Source of the DNA: Aureimonas sp. Leaf427 | GTDB taxonomy: Bacteria; Pseudomonadota; Alphaproteobacteria; Rhizobiales; Rhizobiaceae | Direction: 5' to 3' | NCBI RefSeq assembly: GCF_001425485.1 | Contig: NZ_LMQW01000043.1 | Location: 1-41,033 of the forward strand | Length of the DNA stretch: 41,033 bases | Shown here: piece after piece, positions 33,633 to 41,033 of the stretch | How positions within the stretch are numbered: the first letter of the stretch is position 1 | Layout of the letters: every line of letters begins with the position of its first letter | Notes under the pieces: model-generated | The model's database searches: none | What the model was told of the DNA's origin: nothing | Seen by the model: only the letters and a program-made list of their open reading frames with translations | Program-made: the position numbers and the translations under genes

Positions 33633-34322
33633 TTAGACGGCGAGGTAGCGGTCGGTTCGGTGGTTGATGGCGAGGAAGAGGTTGAGGACGAGGGCGCCGA
33701 GGACGGAATAGAGGACGGCCAGCGGGGGGACGGCCGCAAAGGCGGTGACGAGGACGACGAGATCGACCGTCATCTGCGTGACGCCCGCGCGCCAGCCGAA
33801 GCGATCCTGCAGATAGACGGCGAGAATGCCGATGCCGCCCGCCGAGGAGCGATGGCGGAAGAGGGCGAGGAGGCCGAAGCCGACGAGGAGACCGCCGAGG
33901 CACGCGCCGAGCAGCGGCTGGACCTCTCCGAAGCGGATGAACTCGCCGCTGAAGGCCGTCATCGCGGAGAGAAGGCCGACGGCGAAGGCGGTCTTGATCG
34001 TGAAGGAGCGGCCCATTCGGCCGATGGCGAGGGCATAGAAGGGGAGGTTCAGGACGAAGAAGACGAGGCCGAAGTTCCAGCCGGTGAGATAGTGGAGGAC
34101 GAAGGCGAGGCCTGCCATACCGCCGGTGAGGAAGCCGAGATGGCCGAGCAGCGCGATGCCGAGCGCGGTGAGCACCGTGCCCGCGAGAATGCCGAGCGCA
34201 TCCTCCACCGGCGAGTGGCGCGTCGCGGTCGCCGCCCAGGAGCCGAAGCGGTGAGCCTTCGCCGTGCTCTCGCGGCTGCTGAGCCGCTGGGCTTCGCCGG
34301 GTGCGCCATCGATGCTCGCCAT
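33633..34322 (-). CDS. YitT-family membrane protein
   Basis: The 229-residue product starts at ATG 34322 with GAGGGA upstream (a frame to 34400 is not used). It has five to six hydrophobic helices (ALGILAGTVLTALGIALLGHLGFLTGG, LVFFVLNLPFYALAIGRMG, ACLGGLLVGFGLLALFR, VDLVVLVTAFAAVPPLAVLYSVLG). The family hallmarks GGxAGLAFVLHY and the SSAGGIGILAVYLQ segment are present, typical of the short YitT form that lacks a C-terminal soluble domain. Function of the family is unknown. It is followed by the palindromic repeat and the helicase gene on the same strand and preceded by the methyltransferase gene, 83 bases away. Confidence 0.85.
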   Translation of the reverse strand: MASIDGAPGEAQRLSSRESTAKAHRFGSWAATATRHSPVEDALGILAGTVLTALGIALLGHLGFLTGGMAGLAFVLHYLTGWNFGLVFFVLNLPFYALAIGRMGRSFTIKTAFAVGLLSAMTAFSGEFIRFGEVQPLLGACLGGLLVGFGLLALFRHRSSAGGIGILAVYLQDRFGWRAGVTQMTVDLVVLVTAFAAVPPLAVLYSVLGALVLNLFLAINHRTDRYLAV

Positions 34323-34405
34323 GGTCCCTCCGTCGCGCCTCCGAGGTTTCGAACGTCTTCGCAGTTGCGAAGAGCATAGGCGCTTCGCGATCCCGCGCAA
34401 TGGCG

Positions 34406-35320
34406 TCAGCCGTCCTTCGCCGCGACGATCACATGGCCCGCGACCGGCGCTCCTCGATCCTGCCGGAGCACGACCTCGGTCCGTCCGCGAAGGGCCAACC
34501 CCGCCTCGGCGAGCATGGTTTCCACGGCGGGCGCGTGGTGGGCGTAGCGCAGGGCTTCGCCGAGCCGGTAGGGCTCCGGTCCGTCCGAGGCCTCCAGCGT
34601 GAAGGCGAAGAGGTCGGCGGGGGAAAGGATGGATGCGATCGTCGCGATCACGGGCCGGAGGTCCCCGATATAGTTGAGGACGTCGGCGGCCGCGACGAGA
34701 TCGTAGCGGTGCGAGTCTCGATCGAGCGCCAGGATATCGGCTTCCTCCAGCCTGTCGTAGATGCCTTTGGCGCGGGCGCGGGCGAGCATTTCCGGCGAGA
34801 GGTCGAGCCCGTCGAGCCGCTCGGCATGGGGGCGAAGGCGCGTTCCCATGAGCCCGGTGCCGCAGCCGAGATCGAGCGCGGCGGCAAAGCGCGGCGCCGG
34901 CCCCGCGACGGAAAGGATCGCCTCCATCAGCCGGTCCGGCGCCCGATAGGCGAGACCGTCGACGAGGGCGCTCTCGAAGCGGCCGGCATATTGGTCGAAG
35001 AGGCTCTTCACGAAGGCCGGCGGCGCCGTGGCGGGCGCCGGCGTCCGGCCCATCGCGGCGAGGCGGAGGGCGGCGCCCGTTCCGTCGGCGGGGTCGAGGC
35101 CGAGCGCGCGTTCGAAGGCGCTGGCGGCTTCGTCCGCCTGTCCGGCGTCCAGAAGATAGGTGCCCAGCGTCGTCCAGCCCGCGGTCCAGGCGGGGGCGAG
35201 ATCGAGCGCCTGGCGCATCAGGTCTGCGGCCGCCGCCCCGTCGCCGTCCGCGGCGAGACCCTTGGCATAGTCGGCGCGGCGGTCGGCCAGCGGGTCGCCG
35301 GAGAGGTGGCGGTGATCCAT
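34406..35320 (-). CDS. TPR-containing SAM-dependent methyltransferase
   Basis: The 304-residue product starts at ATG 35320. Residues about 1-95 contain two TPR-like helix pairs (ADYAKGLAADGDGAAAADLMRQALDLAP, GWTTLGTYLLDAGQADEAASAFERAL). From about 145 comes a class I methyltransferase Rossmann domain with the AdoMet motif AALDLGCGTGLMG, then LDGLDLSPEMLARARAKG and YDLVAAADVLNYIGDL. Members of this family occur in many proteobacteria as protein or small-molecule methyltransferases of unknown substrate. It is divergent from the exonuclease gene, with 65 bases between the starts, and lies upstream of yitT on the same strand. Confidence 0.88.
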   Translation of the reverse strand: MDHRHLSGDPLADRRADYAKGLAADGDGAAAADLMRQALDLAPAWTAGWTTLGTYLLDAGQADEAASAFERALGLDPADGTGAALRLAAMGRTPAPATAPPAFVKSLFDQYAGRFESALVDGLAYRAPDRLMEAILSVAGPAPRFAAALDLGCGTGLMGTRLRPHAERLDGLDLSPEMLARARAKGIYDRLEEADILALDRDSHRYDLVAAADVLNYIGDLRPVIATIASILSPADLFAFTLEASDGPEPYRLGEALRYAHHAPAVETMLAEAGLALRGRTEVVLRQDRGAPVAGHVIVAAKDG

Positions 35321-35385
35321 GCGATGTTCTGCCTTCCGCCTGCGGGCCTGCCCAAGGCGGGCGCCGTGCCTATGTCAGGGGGATG

Positions 35386-36396
35386 ATGCGCCCCGACGAT
35401 CTCCTCCGACCGACGCCGAAGGGGCTCTACTGCCCGCCCGGCGACTTCTATATCGACCCGGTGAAGCCCGTCGAGCGGGCTCTCGTCACCCATGGCCATG
35501 CCGACCATGCAAGGCCGGGCAACGAGAAGGTCATGGCGACGCGTCGGACGCTCGACATCATGGCGCTTCGCTACGGCGAGGACTTCGCCGCCGCGCGACA
35601 GGTGGCCGAGTGGGGCGAACGGACGGTCGTCAACGGCGTCACCGTCTCCTTCCATCCGGCGGGCCATGTGCTGGGCTCCGCGCAGATCCGGGTCGAGAAG
35701 GACGGGCTGCGGATCGTCGCTTCCGGCGACTACAAGCGGCGGGAGGACCCGACGGCGGAGCCCTTCGAGCCCGTGCCCTGCGAGGTCTTCATCACCGAGG
35801 CGACCTTCGCGCTGCCGGTCTTCCGCCATCCCGATTCGCGCGTCGAGATCCGGCGCCTCATCGCCTCGACGAAGCAGTTTCCCGAGCGCGCGCATCTCGT
35901 CGGCGCCTATGCGCTGGGCAAGGCGCAGCGCGTCATCCGCATGCTGCGCGAGGAGGGATACGACGCGCCGATCTACATTCACGGCGCGCTGAAGCGGCTC
36001 TGCGAGTTCTACGAGGCGGAGGGCATCGCGCTCGGAGACTTGCGCCCCGCGACGCTGGAGCGCGGCGGCAAGGCCGATTTCGCGGGGGCGATCGTCGTCG
36101 GCCCGCCCTCCGCCTTCGCCGACAAATGGGCGCGGCGCTTTCCCGATCCCGTCTCCTGCTTCGCCTCCGGCTGGATGCGGGTTCGCCAGCGCGCCCGCCA
36201 GCGCGGCGTCGAACTGCCGCTCATCCTCTCCGACCATTGCGACTGGGACGAGCTGACCGAGACGATCGCCGAGCTGAACCCGCAGGAGGTCTGGGTGACG
36301 CATGGGCGGGAGGAAGCGCTGGTGCGCTGGTGCGAGCTTCGCCAGACGAGGGCCCGGCCGCTGCATCTGGTCGGTTACGAGGACGAGGGGGATTGA
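35386..36396 (+). CDS. Ligase-associated DNA damage response exonuclease (MBL/beta-CASP)
   Basis: The start is ATG 35386 (ATG 35383 directly precedes it), with AGGGGG just upstream; about 336 residues. The N-terminal KGLYCPPGDFYIDP and THGHADHARPG give the HxHxDH metal site of metallo-beta-lactamase nucleases, followed by HPAGHVLGSAQI, ASGDYKRR and, in the C-terminal beta-CASP-like part, LSDHCDWDEL and VTHGREE. It belongs to the exonuclease subfamily that normally sits immediately upstream of an ATP-dependent DNA ligase gene and works with PdeM and the Lhr-type helicase. Here no ligase gene follows; an AT-rich unknown gene starts about 55 bases downstream instead. Confidence 0.93.
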   Translation: MRPDDLLRPTPKGLYCPPGDFYIDPVKPVERALVTHGHADHARPGNEKVMATRRTLDIMALRYGEDFAAARQVAEWGERTVVNGVTVSFHPAGHVLGSAQIRVEKDGLRIVASGDYKRREDPTAEPFEPVPCEVFITEATFALPVFRHPDSRVEIRRLIASTKQFPERAHLVGAYALGKAQRVIRMLREEGYDAPIYIHGALKRLCEFYEAEGIALGDLRPATLERGGKADFAGAIVVGPPSAFADKWARRFPDPVSCFASGWMRVRQRARQRGVELPLILSDHCDWDELTETIAELNPQEVWVTHGREEALVRWCELRQTRARPLHLVGYEDEGD

Positions 36397-36449
36397 TTTC
36401 AACTTGAGGATGTTGTGGAAGCTAGGCGTTGAACGTTCGGAGAGCTTCT

Positions 36450-37082
36450 TTGACTGAAATTTGGAACGGCATTTCAGAGGCGCAGGCCACGATTATAGCT
36501 GCGTTGATCACAGTCTTGGCAGCCGTGGTCGGTGTGTGGCTCGGCTCGGTTCTGTTTGCCGGCCGGGTCAGGAGCTTAGAAGATGCTATAGAAAAAGCGG
36601 AAGCATTGCTGCAAGCTCATCAATCCAGCGTCGATGCGAAGCTCATTGCAATCGCGGCTAGATTTGAGTCCTTCGATGCAATGGTATCGGCCATGCTGCA
36701 GCAAGTTAACACGCTTGGAAGCGCGTTCAACGATTTAGAGGCAAGTAGAACTGCTGCCCAACTTCAACTTGACCCTCAAACCACTGAAGAAATTGACTCT
36801 CGAGAATCACTCAAGAGCAATTGGATAAAAATTCGTGATCGAGTTGAGGAAATCGCATCTAGCCCGGACATAGATGGACGTCGCCGTGCAAGATATGGGC
36901 GGATCGATCGAAGAATGTTCTACAATTTGTTAGACGCACTGACGCATGATGGTTATTTGGGTCGCGATGGCGACGAATATCACGAAGCGCTGGAACTTTG
37001 GCATCGTTATAGAAACGGTAGACTTACGCCATCGGCGGAAGATGTTATGCGAATGGAGAATTTGTCGAAAAAGCTCGGATAA
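36450..37082 (+). CDS. Unknown membrane/coiled-coil protein in an AT-rich insert
   Basis: The likely start is TTG 36450 with GGAGAG five bases upstream; a TTG at 36429 is also in frame. The product has about 210 residues: one membrane helix near the N-terminus (IIAALITVLAAVVGVWLG), then a coiled-coil-like region (LEDAIEKAEALLQAHQSS, FESFDAMVSAMLQQVNTLG) and a charged C-terminal half (DIDGRRRARYGRIDRRMFYN, EYHEALELWHRYRNG). I do not recognise a family. Base and codon use are clearly more AT-rich than all neighbours, a sign of recent acquisition. It occupies the position where the ligase-associated operon normally continues. Confidence 0.75.
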   Translation: MTEIWNGISEAQATIIAALITVLAAVVGVWLGSVLFAGRVRSLEDAIEKAEALLQAHQSSVDAKLIAIAARFESFDAMVSAMLQQVNTLGSAFNDLEASRTAAQLQLDPQTTEEIDSRESLKSNWIKIRDRVEEIASSPDIDGRRRARYGRIDRRMFYNLLDALTHDGYLGRDGDEYHEALELWHRYRNGRLTPSAEDVMRMENLSKKLG

Positions 37083-37112
37083 GTTGTAAATGATTTTGGA
37101 TAGTTAACGTAA

Positions 37113-38927
37113 TTAGTCTACATTATAAAGTCTTTCTTTGATTTTTACTCTTCCTTGTATCGCCCGCAGAAGATCGCGGAAGTTCAGGAAGAGCGGGATG
37201 GCGGCGCGGGGCTGTTCGGGTTCGAGCGAGAGGCCGACATCGGTGATGAGGCCCGCTTCATCGGTGTCGCGCACGATCAGCTCGACGGGGCCGAGCGGCA
37301 CGCGGTCGCCATATTCGGCGCGGCCGCCGAGAAGCTCGGTCATCATCTCGGCGACGCTGCGCTCGCGCAAATTCTCGGCGATCACCAGTCCGTAGGCGTC
37401 GGCCAAAACGCGGGCAGGCTTGGCGGGGTTGACGGTGAACTCGCCGAAGAAGTCGGCATCGTCCGGGCCGACCGCCACGGGGCTGGCGAAGAGCCGGTCG
37501 AGCAGGCGCGGATAGCGCGGCGAGATGAAGAGATAGACGTAGTCGCCGGCCTGGAGGCGGCCGGCATACTGGTAGCGCATGGACTTGCCGTCGCGGATGA
37601 CAAGCGACGGGCGCGCCCAGCGGGGCACGCGCTCGCCGCGCGCGACGGGGCTTCCCTCGACGACGCGGTAGGAGAGCAACTCGTGATGGGCGGTGCCGGG
37701 CAGTTCCAGCTCCACCTTCTCGACGGGGCCGATGCGCTTGGGGACGATCAGCCCCAGCCGCTTCGCCATGAAGCCGATCGTCCAGCCCTGCACGAGCAGC
37801 GAGGCGAGGACGATGATGAAGCCGGTGTTGAAGAGAACGCGGTTCTCGTCGATCCCGCCGATCAGCGGCAGGATGGCGAGAAGGATCGAGACCGAGCCGC
37901 GCAGGCCGACCCAGGAGATGAAGGCCGTCTCGCGCGAATTGAAGTCGAAGGGCAGCATGCAGAACCAGACCGCGAGCGGCCGCGCGACGAGGATGAGCAC
38001 GGCGGCGAGCCCGATGGCCTGCGCGGCGATGGCGGGAAACTGCGAGGGCGTCGCAAGCAGGCCGAGGACGAGGAACATGATGATCTGCGCCAGCCAGGTC
38101 AGGCCGTCGAGGAATGGGCGCAGGCCCGGCTTGGCGCGAAGGTCGCTGTTTCCGGCATAGAGGCCCGCGACATAGACGGCGAGAAAGCCCGAGCCGTCGA
38201 GAATGCCGGTGACGGAGAAGACGAGGAGCGACAGAGCCAGCGCGAAGATCGGCGTCAGCCCCCGCTCCATCGGCACCTTCGCGACGAGGCTGCGGATGAC
38301 CGAGCCGCCCGCGATTCCCGCGACGAGGCCGATGCCCATCTGCCTGACGAGGCCGAGGAGGAGGTCGACGCCGATATCGTGCGTTCCCCCGCCGGCCGAG
38401 AGGATGTCGACGAGGGCGATGGTGAGGAAGATCGCCATCGGATCGTTGGAGCCGGACTCGACCTCCAGCGTGGAACGCACGCGGTCGCGGATGTTGATGC
38501 CGCCGATCCGCAGGAGGAAGAAGACCGCCGCGGCATCCGTCGAGCCGACGATGGAGCCGAGCAGGAACCCTTCGAGCCAGGAGATGTGGAGGATATAGGC
38601 CGCGGCCGTGCCGAAGATCGCCGCCGTCAGCGGCACGCCGATCGTGGCGAGCGACAGGGCGGGGGCGGCGGCGAGGCGGAAGGCGGCGAGCGGCGTGCCG
38701 AAGCCGGAATCGAAGAGGATGATCGCGAGCGCGATCGAGCCGATGAAATAGGCGAGGCCCGCATTGTCGAAGACGAGGCCGAGCCCGTCGACGCCGGCCA
38801 GAAGTCCGATGGAGAGGAAGAGCAGAAGCAGCGGCGCGCCGAAGCGCATGGCGAGGAGACTGGAAAAGGCCGCGACGAGAACGAGGATCGTGGAGACCAG
38901 AATGACGACGTACATGGTCTCGTGCAT
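37113..38927 (-). CDS. Potassium/proton antiporter (NhaP2/CvrA type, CPA1)
   Basis: The 604-residue product has a 12-13 helix CPA transporter domain (to about residue 390) with the GSNDPMAIFLTIALVD signature (the ND motif) and ILFDSGFGTPLAAFR. A cytoplasmic region follows with a TrkA-C/RCK_C-like domain (about 405-500, ELPGTAHHELLSYRVVEGSP, VIRDGKSMRYQYAGRL) and a CorC/HlyC-type transporter-associated domain (about 510-590). NhaP2/CvrA proteins exchange cytoplasmic K+ (or Na+) for H+ in osmotic and pH adaptation. The last ten or so codons (KIKERLYNVD) fall in the AT-rich segment, so the C-terminus may have been altered by an insertion. Confidence 0.9.
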   Translation of the reverse strand: MHETMYVVILVSTILVLVAAFSSLLAMRFGAPLLLLFLSIGLLAGVDGLGLVFDNAGLAYFIGSIALAIILFDSGFGTPLAAFRLAAAPALSLATIGVPLTAAIFGTAAAYILHISWLEGFLLGSIVGSTDAAAVFFLLRIGGINIRDRVRSTLEVESGSNDPMAIFLTIALVDILSAGGGTHDIGVDLLLGLVRQMGIGLVAGIAGGSVIRSLVAKVPMERGLTPIFALALSLLVFSVTGILDGSGFLAVYVAGLYAGNSDLRAKPGLRPFLDGLTWLAQIIMFLVLGLLATPSQFPAIAAQAIGLAAVLILVARPLAVWFCMLPFDFNSRETAFISWVGLRGSVSILLAILPLIGGIDENRVLFNTGFIIVLASLLVQGWTIGFMAKRLGLIVPKRIGPVEKVELELPGTAHHELLSYRVVEGSPVARGERVPRWARPSLVIRDGKSMRYQYAGRLQAGDYVYLFISPRYPRLLDRLFASPVAVGPDDADFFGEFTVNPAKPARVLADAYGLVIAENLRERSVAEMMTELLGGRAEYGDRVPLGPVELIVRDTDEAGLITDVGLSLEPEQPRAAIPLFLNFRDLLRAIQGRVKIKERLYNVD

Positions 38928-39007
38928 CGGCGCGTCTGCGCTCCTTCAGTCCGGCGGCTGGGCGTTCTCGGCCCATGGCTCCGCGCCGCAACGAGTCGGC
39001 CGCATCC

Positions 39008-39583
39008 TCATAGACGTTCGAACAGAGTTGGATAGTCGATCACGAGACCGTCCTCGTCCAGGGGAAGCTCGGCGGAAAAGCTGCGATCGGCAGCTTCGTA
39101 GAGAAAGCGCCGGGGCCCGAGCGCCGTGTAGCGCTGGCCGTCCGGAAAAGGCTCGAACGTATCGAAAGGCACGTAGAGCATCGTCAGCTCTGCGCAGGGA
39201 TCGCCTTGCGTCGGCGCGAGGCGGCGGATCGGCAGCGTGTTGGTGAAGGGCGTGCCGGCCAGATCGATGTCGATGCAGCCCGCGAGATCGGCCCGCTCGG
39301 TGCCGTCGGCCGCGAACCAGCGACCGGCCCCATCGGAGGAAAGGTCGAGCGAGGGGCCGCCGAGGGCTCGCAGGCGGAAGGCGCGCACGCGCCAGAGGGA
39401 ATCGCAGTCGATCTCGTAGGAGACGCCGTAGGCCGCTCCGCCGCGATCGCCGATCACGACGGAACGGATCTCGATGCCCGAGGACACCGGTCGGATGTGC
39501 AGGTGCTCGAGCCCTTCGGCCCCGCCCCCGTCGCCAAGGGCGCGCCATCGCACGCTCCTTTCGGACAGGGGGCGGAACGGCAT
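39008..39583 (-). CDS. Putative glycolipid-binding protein (DUF1089)
   Basis: The 191-residue product has no signal peptide and matches the DUF1089/putative glycolipid-binding pattern: SVRWRALGDGGGAEGLEHLHIRP, then IRSVVIGDRGGAAYGVSYEIDCD and WRVRAF, GAGRWFAADGTERADLAGCIDIDLAGTPFTNTLPIRRL, MLYVPFDTFEPFPDGQRYTAL, and YEAADRSFSAELPLDEDGLVIDYP. The fold is a beta-barrel with a hydrophobic cavity; the biological role is unknown. The gene begins only 7 bases after the GAPDH stop on the same strand, so the two are almost certainly co-transcribed. Confidence 0.87.
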   Translation of the reverse strand: MPFRPLSERSVRWRALGDGGGAEGLEHLHIRPVSSGIEIRSVVIGDRGGAAYGVSYEIDCDSLWRVRAFRLRALGGPSLDLSSDGAGRWFAADGTERADLAGCIDIDLAGTPFTNTLPIRRLAPTQGDPCAELTMLYVPFDTFEPFPDGQRYTALGPRRFLYEAADRSFSAELPLDEDGLVIDYPTLFERL

Positions 39584-39590
39584 GATCGGA

Positions 39591-40604
39591 TCAGCCGGCC
39601 TTGGCGAAGGCGACCGCGGTGTCGGACATGCGGTTCGAGAAGCCCCATTCGTTGTCGTACCAGGAGAGGATGCGCACGAAATTACCGTCCATGACCTTGG
39701 TCTGGTCCATGTGGAAGACCGAGGAATGCGGGTCGTGGTTGAAGTCGTGGCTGACGTTCGGCGCGTCGGTGTAGCCGAGAATGCCCTTCAGCGGGCCGTC
39801 GGCGGCCGCACGGATGAGGCTCTGGATCTCCTCGACCGTGGTCGAGCGCTTGGCGACGAACTTGAAGTCGACGACCGAGACGTTCGGCGTCGGCACGCGG
39901 ATCGCGACGCCGTCGAGACGGCCCTTCAGCTCCGGCAGGACGAGGGCGACGGCCTTGGCGGCGCCGGTCGAGGTCGGGATCATCGAGAGCGCGGCGGCGC
40001 GGCCCCGGTAGAGATCCTTGTGCATCGTGTCCAGCGTCGGCTGGTCGCCCGTGTAGGAGTGGATCGTCGTCATGAAGCCCTTGTCGATGCCGATGGCGTC
40101 GTTGAGGACCTTGGCGACGGGGGCGAGGCAGTTCGTCGTGCAGGAGGCGTTGGAGATGATCTTGTCGTCGGCGGTCAGCGTGCCGTGGTTGACGCCGTAG
40201 ACGATCGTCTTCTCCGTGCCGGAGGAGGAGAGCGGGCCGGAGATCACGACCTTCTTGGCGCCGGCTTCGAGATGCGCCGCGGCCTTGGCGGCATCGGTGA
40301 AGATGCCGGTGCACTCGAGCGCGATGTCGACGCCGAGCTCCTTCCAGGGCAGGTTCTTCGGGTCGCGCTCGGCCGAGACGCGGATCGGGCCGCGGCCGAC
40401 GTCGATCGTGTCGCCGGAGACCGTGACCGTGCCGGGGAAGCGGCCGTGGACCGAATCGAAGCGGATGAGATGGGCATTGGTCTCGACGGGGCCGAGATCG
40501 TTGATGCCGACGACTTCGATGTCGGTGCGGCCGGACTCGACGATGGCACGCAGGACGTTGCGGCCGATGCGGCCGAACCCGTTGATGGCGACGCGGACAG
40601 TCAT
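39591..40604 (-). CDS. gap: Glyceraldehyde-3-phosphate dehydrogenase
   Basis: The 337-residue product starts at ATG 40604 with AGGAGA upstream. It has the NAD-binding [12 protein letters not shown] motif at the N-terminus, the active-site Cys in [12 protein letters not shown], and SLTEFD-equivalent catalytic-domain strands ([48 protein letters not shown]). It converts glyceraldehyde 3-phosphate to 1,3-bisphosphoglycerate with NAD in glycolysis or gluconeogenesis. In alphaproteobacteria gap often follows tkt; here no such gene is upstream in the window. It is followed at 7 bases by the DUF1089 gene. Confidence 0.97.
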   Translation of the reverse strand: MTVRVAINGFGRIGRNVLRAIVESGRTDIEVVGINDLGPVETNAHLIRFDSVHGRFPGTVTVSGDTIDVGRGPIRVSAERDPKNLPWKELGVDIALECTGIFTDAAKAAAHLEAGAKKVVISGPLSSSGTEKTIVYGVNHGTLTADDKIISNASCTTNCLAPVAKVLNDAIGIDKGFMTTIHSYTGDQPTLDTMHKDLYRGRAAALSMIPTSTGAAKAVALVLPELKGRLDGVAIRVPTPNVSVVDFKFVAKRSTTVEEIQSLIRAAADGPLKGILGYTDAPNVSHDFNHDPHSSVFHMDQTKVMDGNFVRILSWYDNEWGFSNRMSDTAVAFAKAG

Positions 40605-40842
40605 GTCATTTCTCCTAAAGGGTCGGGCCCAACCATTTCTGCGGCGGGCATGACAAGCGCATGAGCGCTGCGAGCGCTTGCGTGCCCTGCTCGACCGGAC
40701 CGTTTCGGCTCTACGAGCCTCACGCGGGTGTCGGCCTCTCTTACCGTAATTCGCCCGCGCGTAAAGCCGCTTTGGCCGAGTTCGGCGAGCCTTCGCCGGC
40801 TATATCGATTAGAGCATCGGACGGTAAATCGGACCCAGTTCT

Positions 40843-40940
40843 GTTTGCCGTGGCCGCCCGATCCACGCGAAGGGTTGCGACGTCCGTGGCGGGGCCACGG
40901 CCTAGCAAGCCGACAAAGTGGGCGGACGGCCACGGCAAAC
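40843..40940. repeat. 14-bp inverted repeat with an internal hairpin
   Basis: GTTTGCCGTGGCCG at 40843-40856 and CGGCCACGGCAAAC at 40927-40940 are perfect inverted repeats 70 bases apart. Between them CCGTGGC-GGG-GCCACGG (40884-40900) forms a 7-bp hairpin sharing the CCGTGGC core. The arrangement resembles a small palindromic element or a structured RNA. Confidence 0.6.
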
Positions 40941-40987
40941 CCGAAGGGCTGGCCCCCTATCGGCCAATTCCAGCGGCGTGCGTCTGC

Positions 40988-41008
40988 GGCCGTAGCCCCG
41001 CTACGGCC
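40988..41008. repeat. Perfect 9-bp hairpin
   Basis: GGCCGTAGC, loop CCC, GCTACGGCC. It could be a terminator of a gene beyond the edge or part of the same palindromic element; no T run follows on the plus strand. Confidence 0.5.
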
Positions 41009-41033
41009 TTGCCACCCACCTTGACCTTGGCCG

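Larger units (their letters stand above)
40605..41033. other. Gene-free end of window with hairpins
   Basis: About 430 bases without a credible gene (short frames on both strands are Arg-rich). It includes the probable gap promoter and leader (40605-40840) and three dyads listed below. A gene beyond the window edge cannot be judged. Confidence 0.5.

Noticed and set aside
37155-39035. 626-codon open frame on the plus strand
   Set aside because: Antisense shadow of the antiporter; highly charged product caused by the reverse complement of hydrophobic codons.

Overview
The window is high-GC DNA from an alphaproteobacterium, most likely of the Rhizobiales (Hyphomicrobiales); the family Aurantimonadaceae is a guess. 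The reasons are a class I lysyl-tRNA synthetase, a PodJ-like coiled-coil/SEL1/peptidoglycan-binding protein, a rhizobial-type transglutaminase-like cysteine peptidase, a TauE/TIGR02186 pair, a MerR-controlled beta-oxidation cluster and the ligase-associated DNA repair genes. No tRNA, rRNA or CRISPR array was recognised.

Layout. (1) 1-5435 is an accessory region: the tail of an IS5-type transposase abutting a decapitated arsenite/bile-acid-type transporter, a small exported protein, a HigB toxin with a HigA antitoxin fused to an ImmA/IrrE metallopeptidase, and the wreck of a Tn7-like transposon (a TnsA-like protein with a damaged active site joined directly to the C-terminal part of a TniQ-like protein), followed by a cluster of TCCCAA/TGTCGTC repeats that look like transposase-binding sites of a transposon end. 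(2) 5436-11516 looks like a surface/c-di-GMP neighbourhood: a BTLCP cysteine peptidase, a membrane PAS-GGDEF diguanylate cyclase, a family 2 processive glycosyltransferase with a type II secretion E-like N-terminal domain, and a periplasmic solute-binding protein. (3) 11627-16883 is housekeeping: LysK, a thermonuclease-like membrane protein, an S24 repressor, a 2-hydroxychromene-2-carboxylate isomerase-like protein and a YihY/BrkB membrane protein. (4) 16958-23983 is a fatty-acid beta-oxidation cluster (MerR regulator, acyl-CoA dehydrogenase, thiolase, FadJ-like protein) with an EAL phosphodiesterase inserted on the opposite strand and a perfect 16-bp palindrome upstream of the dehydrogenase. 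(5) 24272-29970 holds the PodJ-like protein, a strong terminator, and the TauE/TIGR02186 membrane pair. (6) 30014-36396 carries PdeM nuclease and Lhr-type helicase, a mosaic palindromic repeat, a YitT protein, a TPR-methyltransferase and the ligase-associated exonuclease. (7) 36397-37150 is a visibly AT-rich insert with one unknown membrane/coiled-coil protein. (8) 37113-41033 has a K+/H+ antiporter, a DUF1089 protein, GAPDH and a hairpin-rich non-coding end.

Working together: the beta-oxidation genes make a complete cycle under one probable regulator; PdeM, the helicase and the exonuclease are three parts of the ligase-associated repair system, although the ATP-dependent ligase itself is not in the window; the cyclase and glycosyltransferase plausibly couple c-di-GMP to a polysaccharide. 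The most interesting items are the protease-fused antitoxin, the internally deleted TnsA-TniQ element with its end repeats, and the c-di-GMP/glycosyltransferase neighbourhood.
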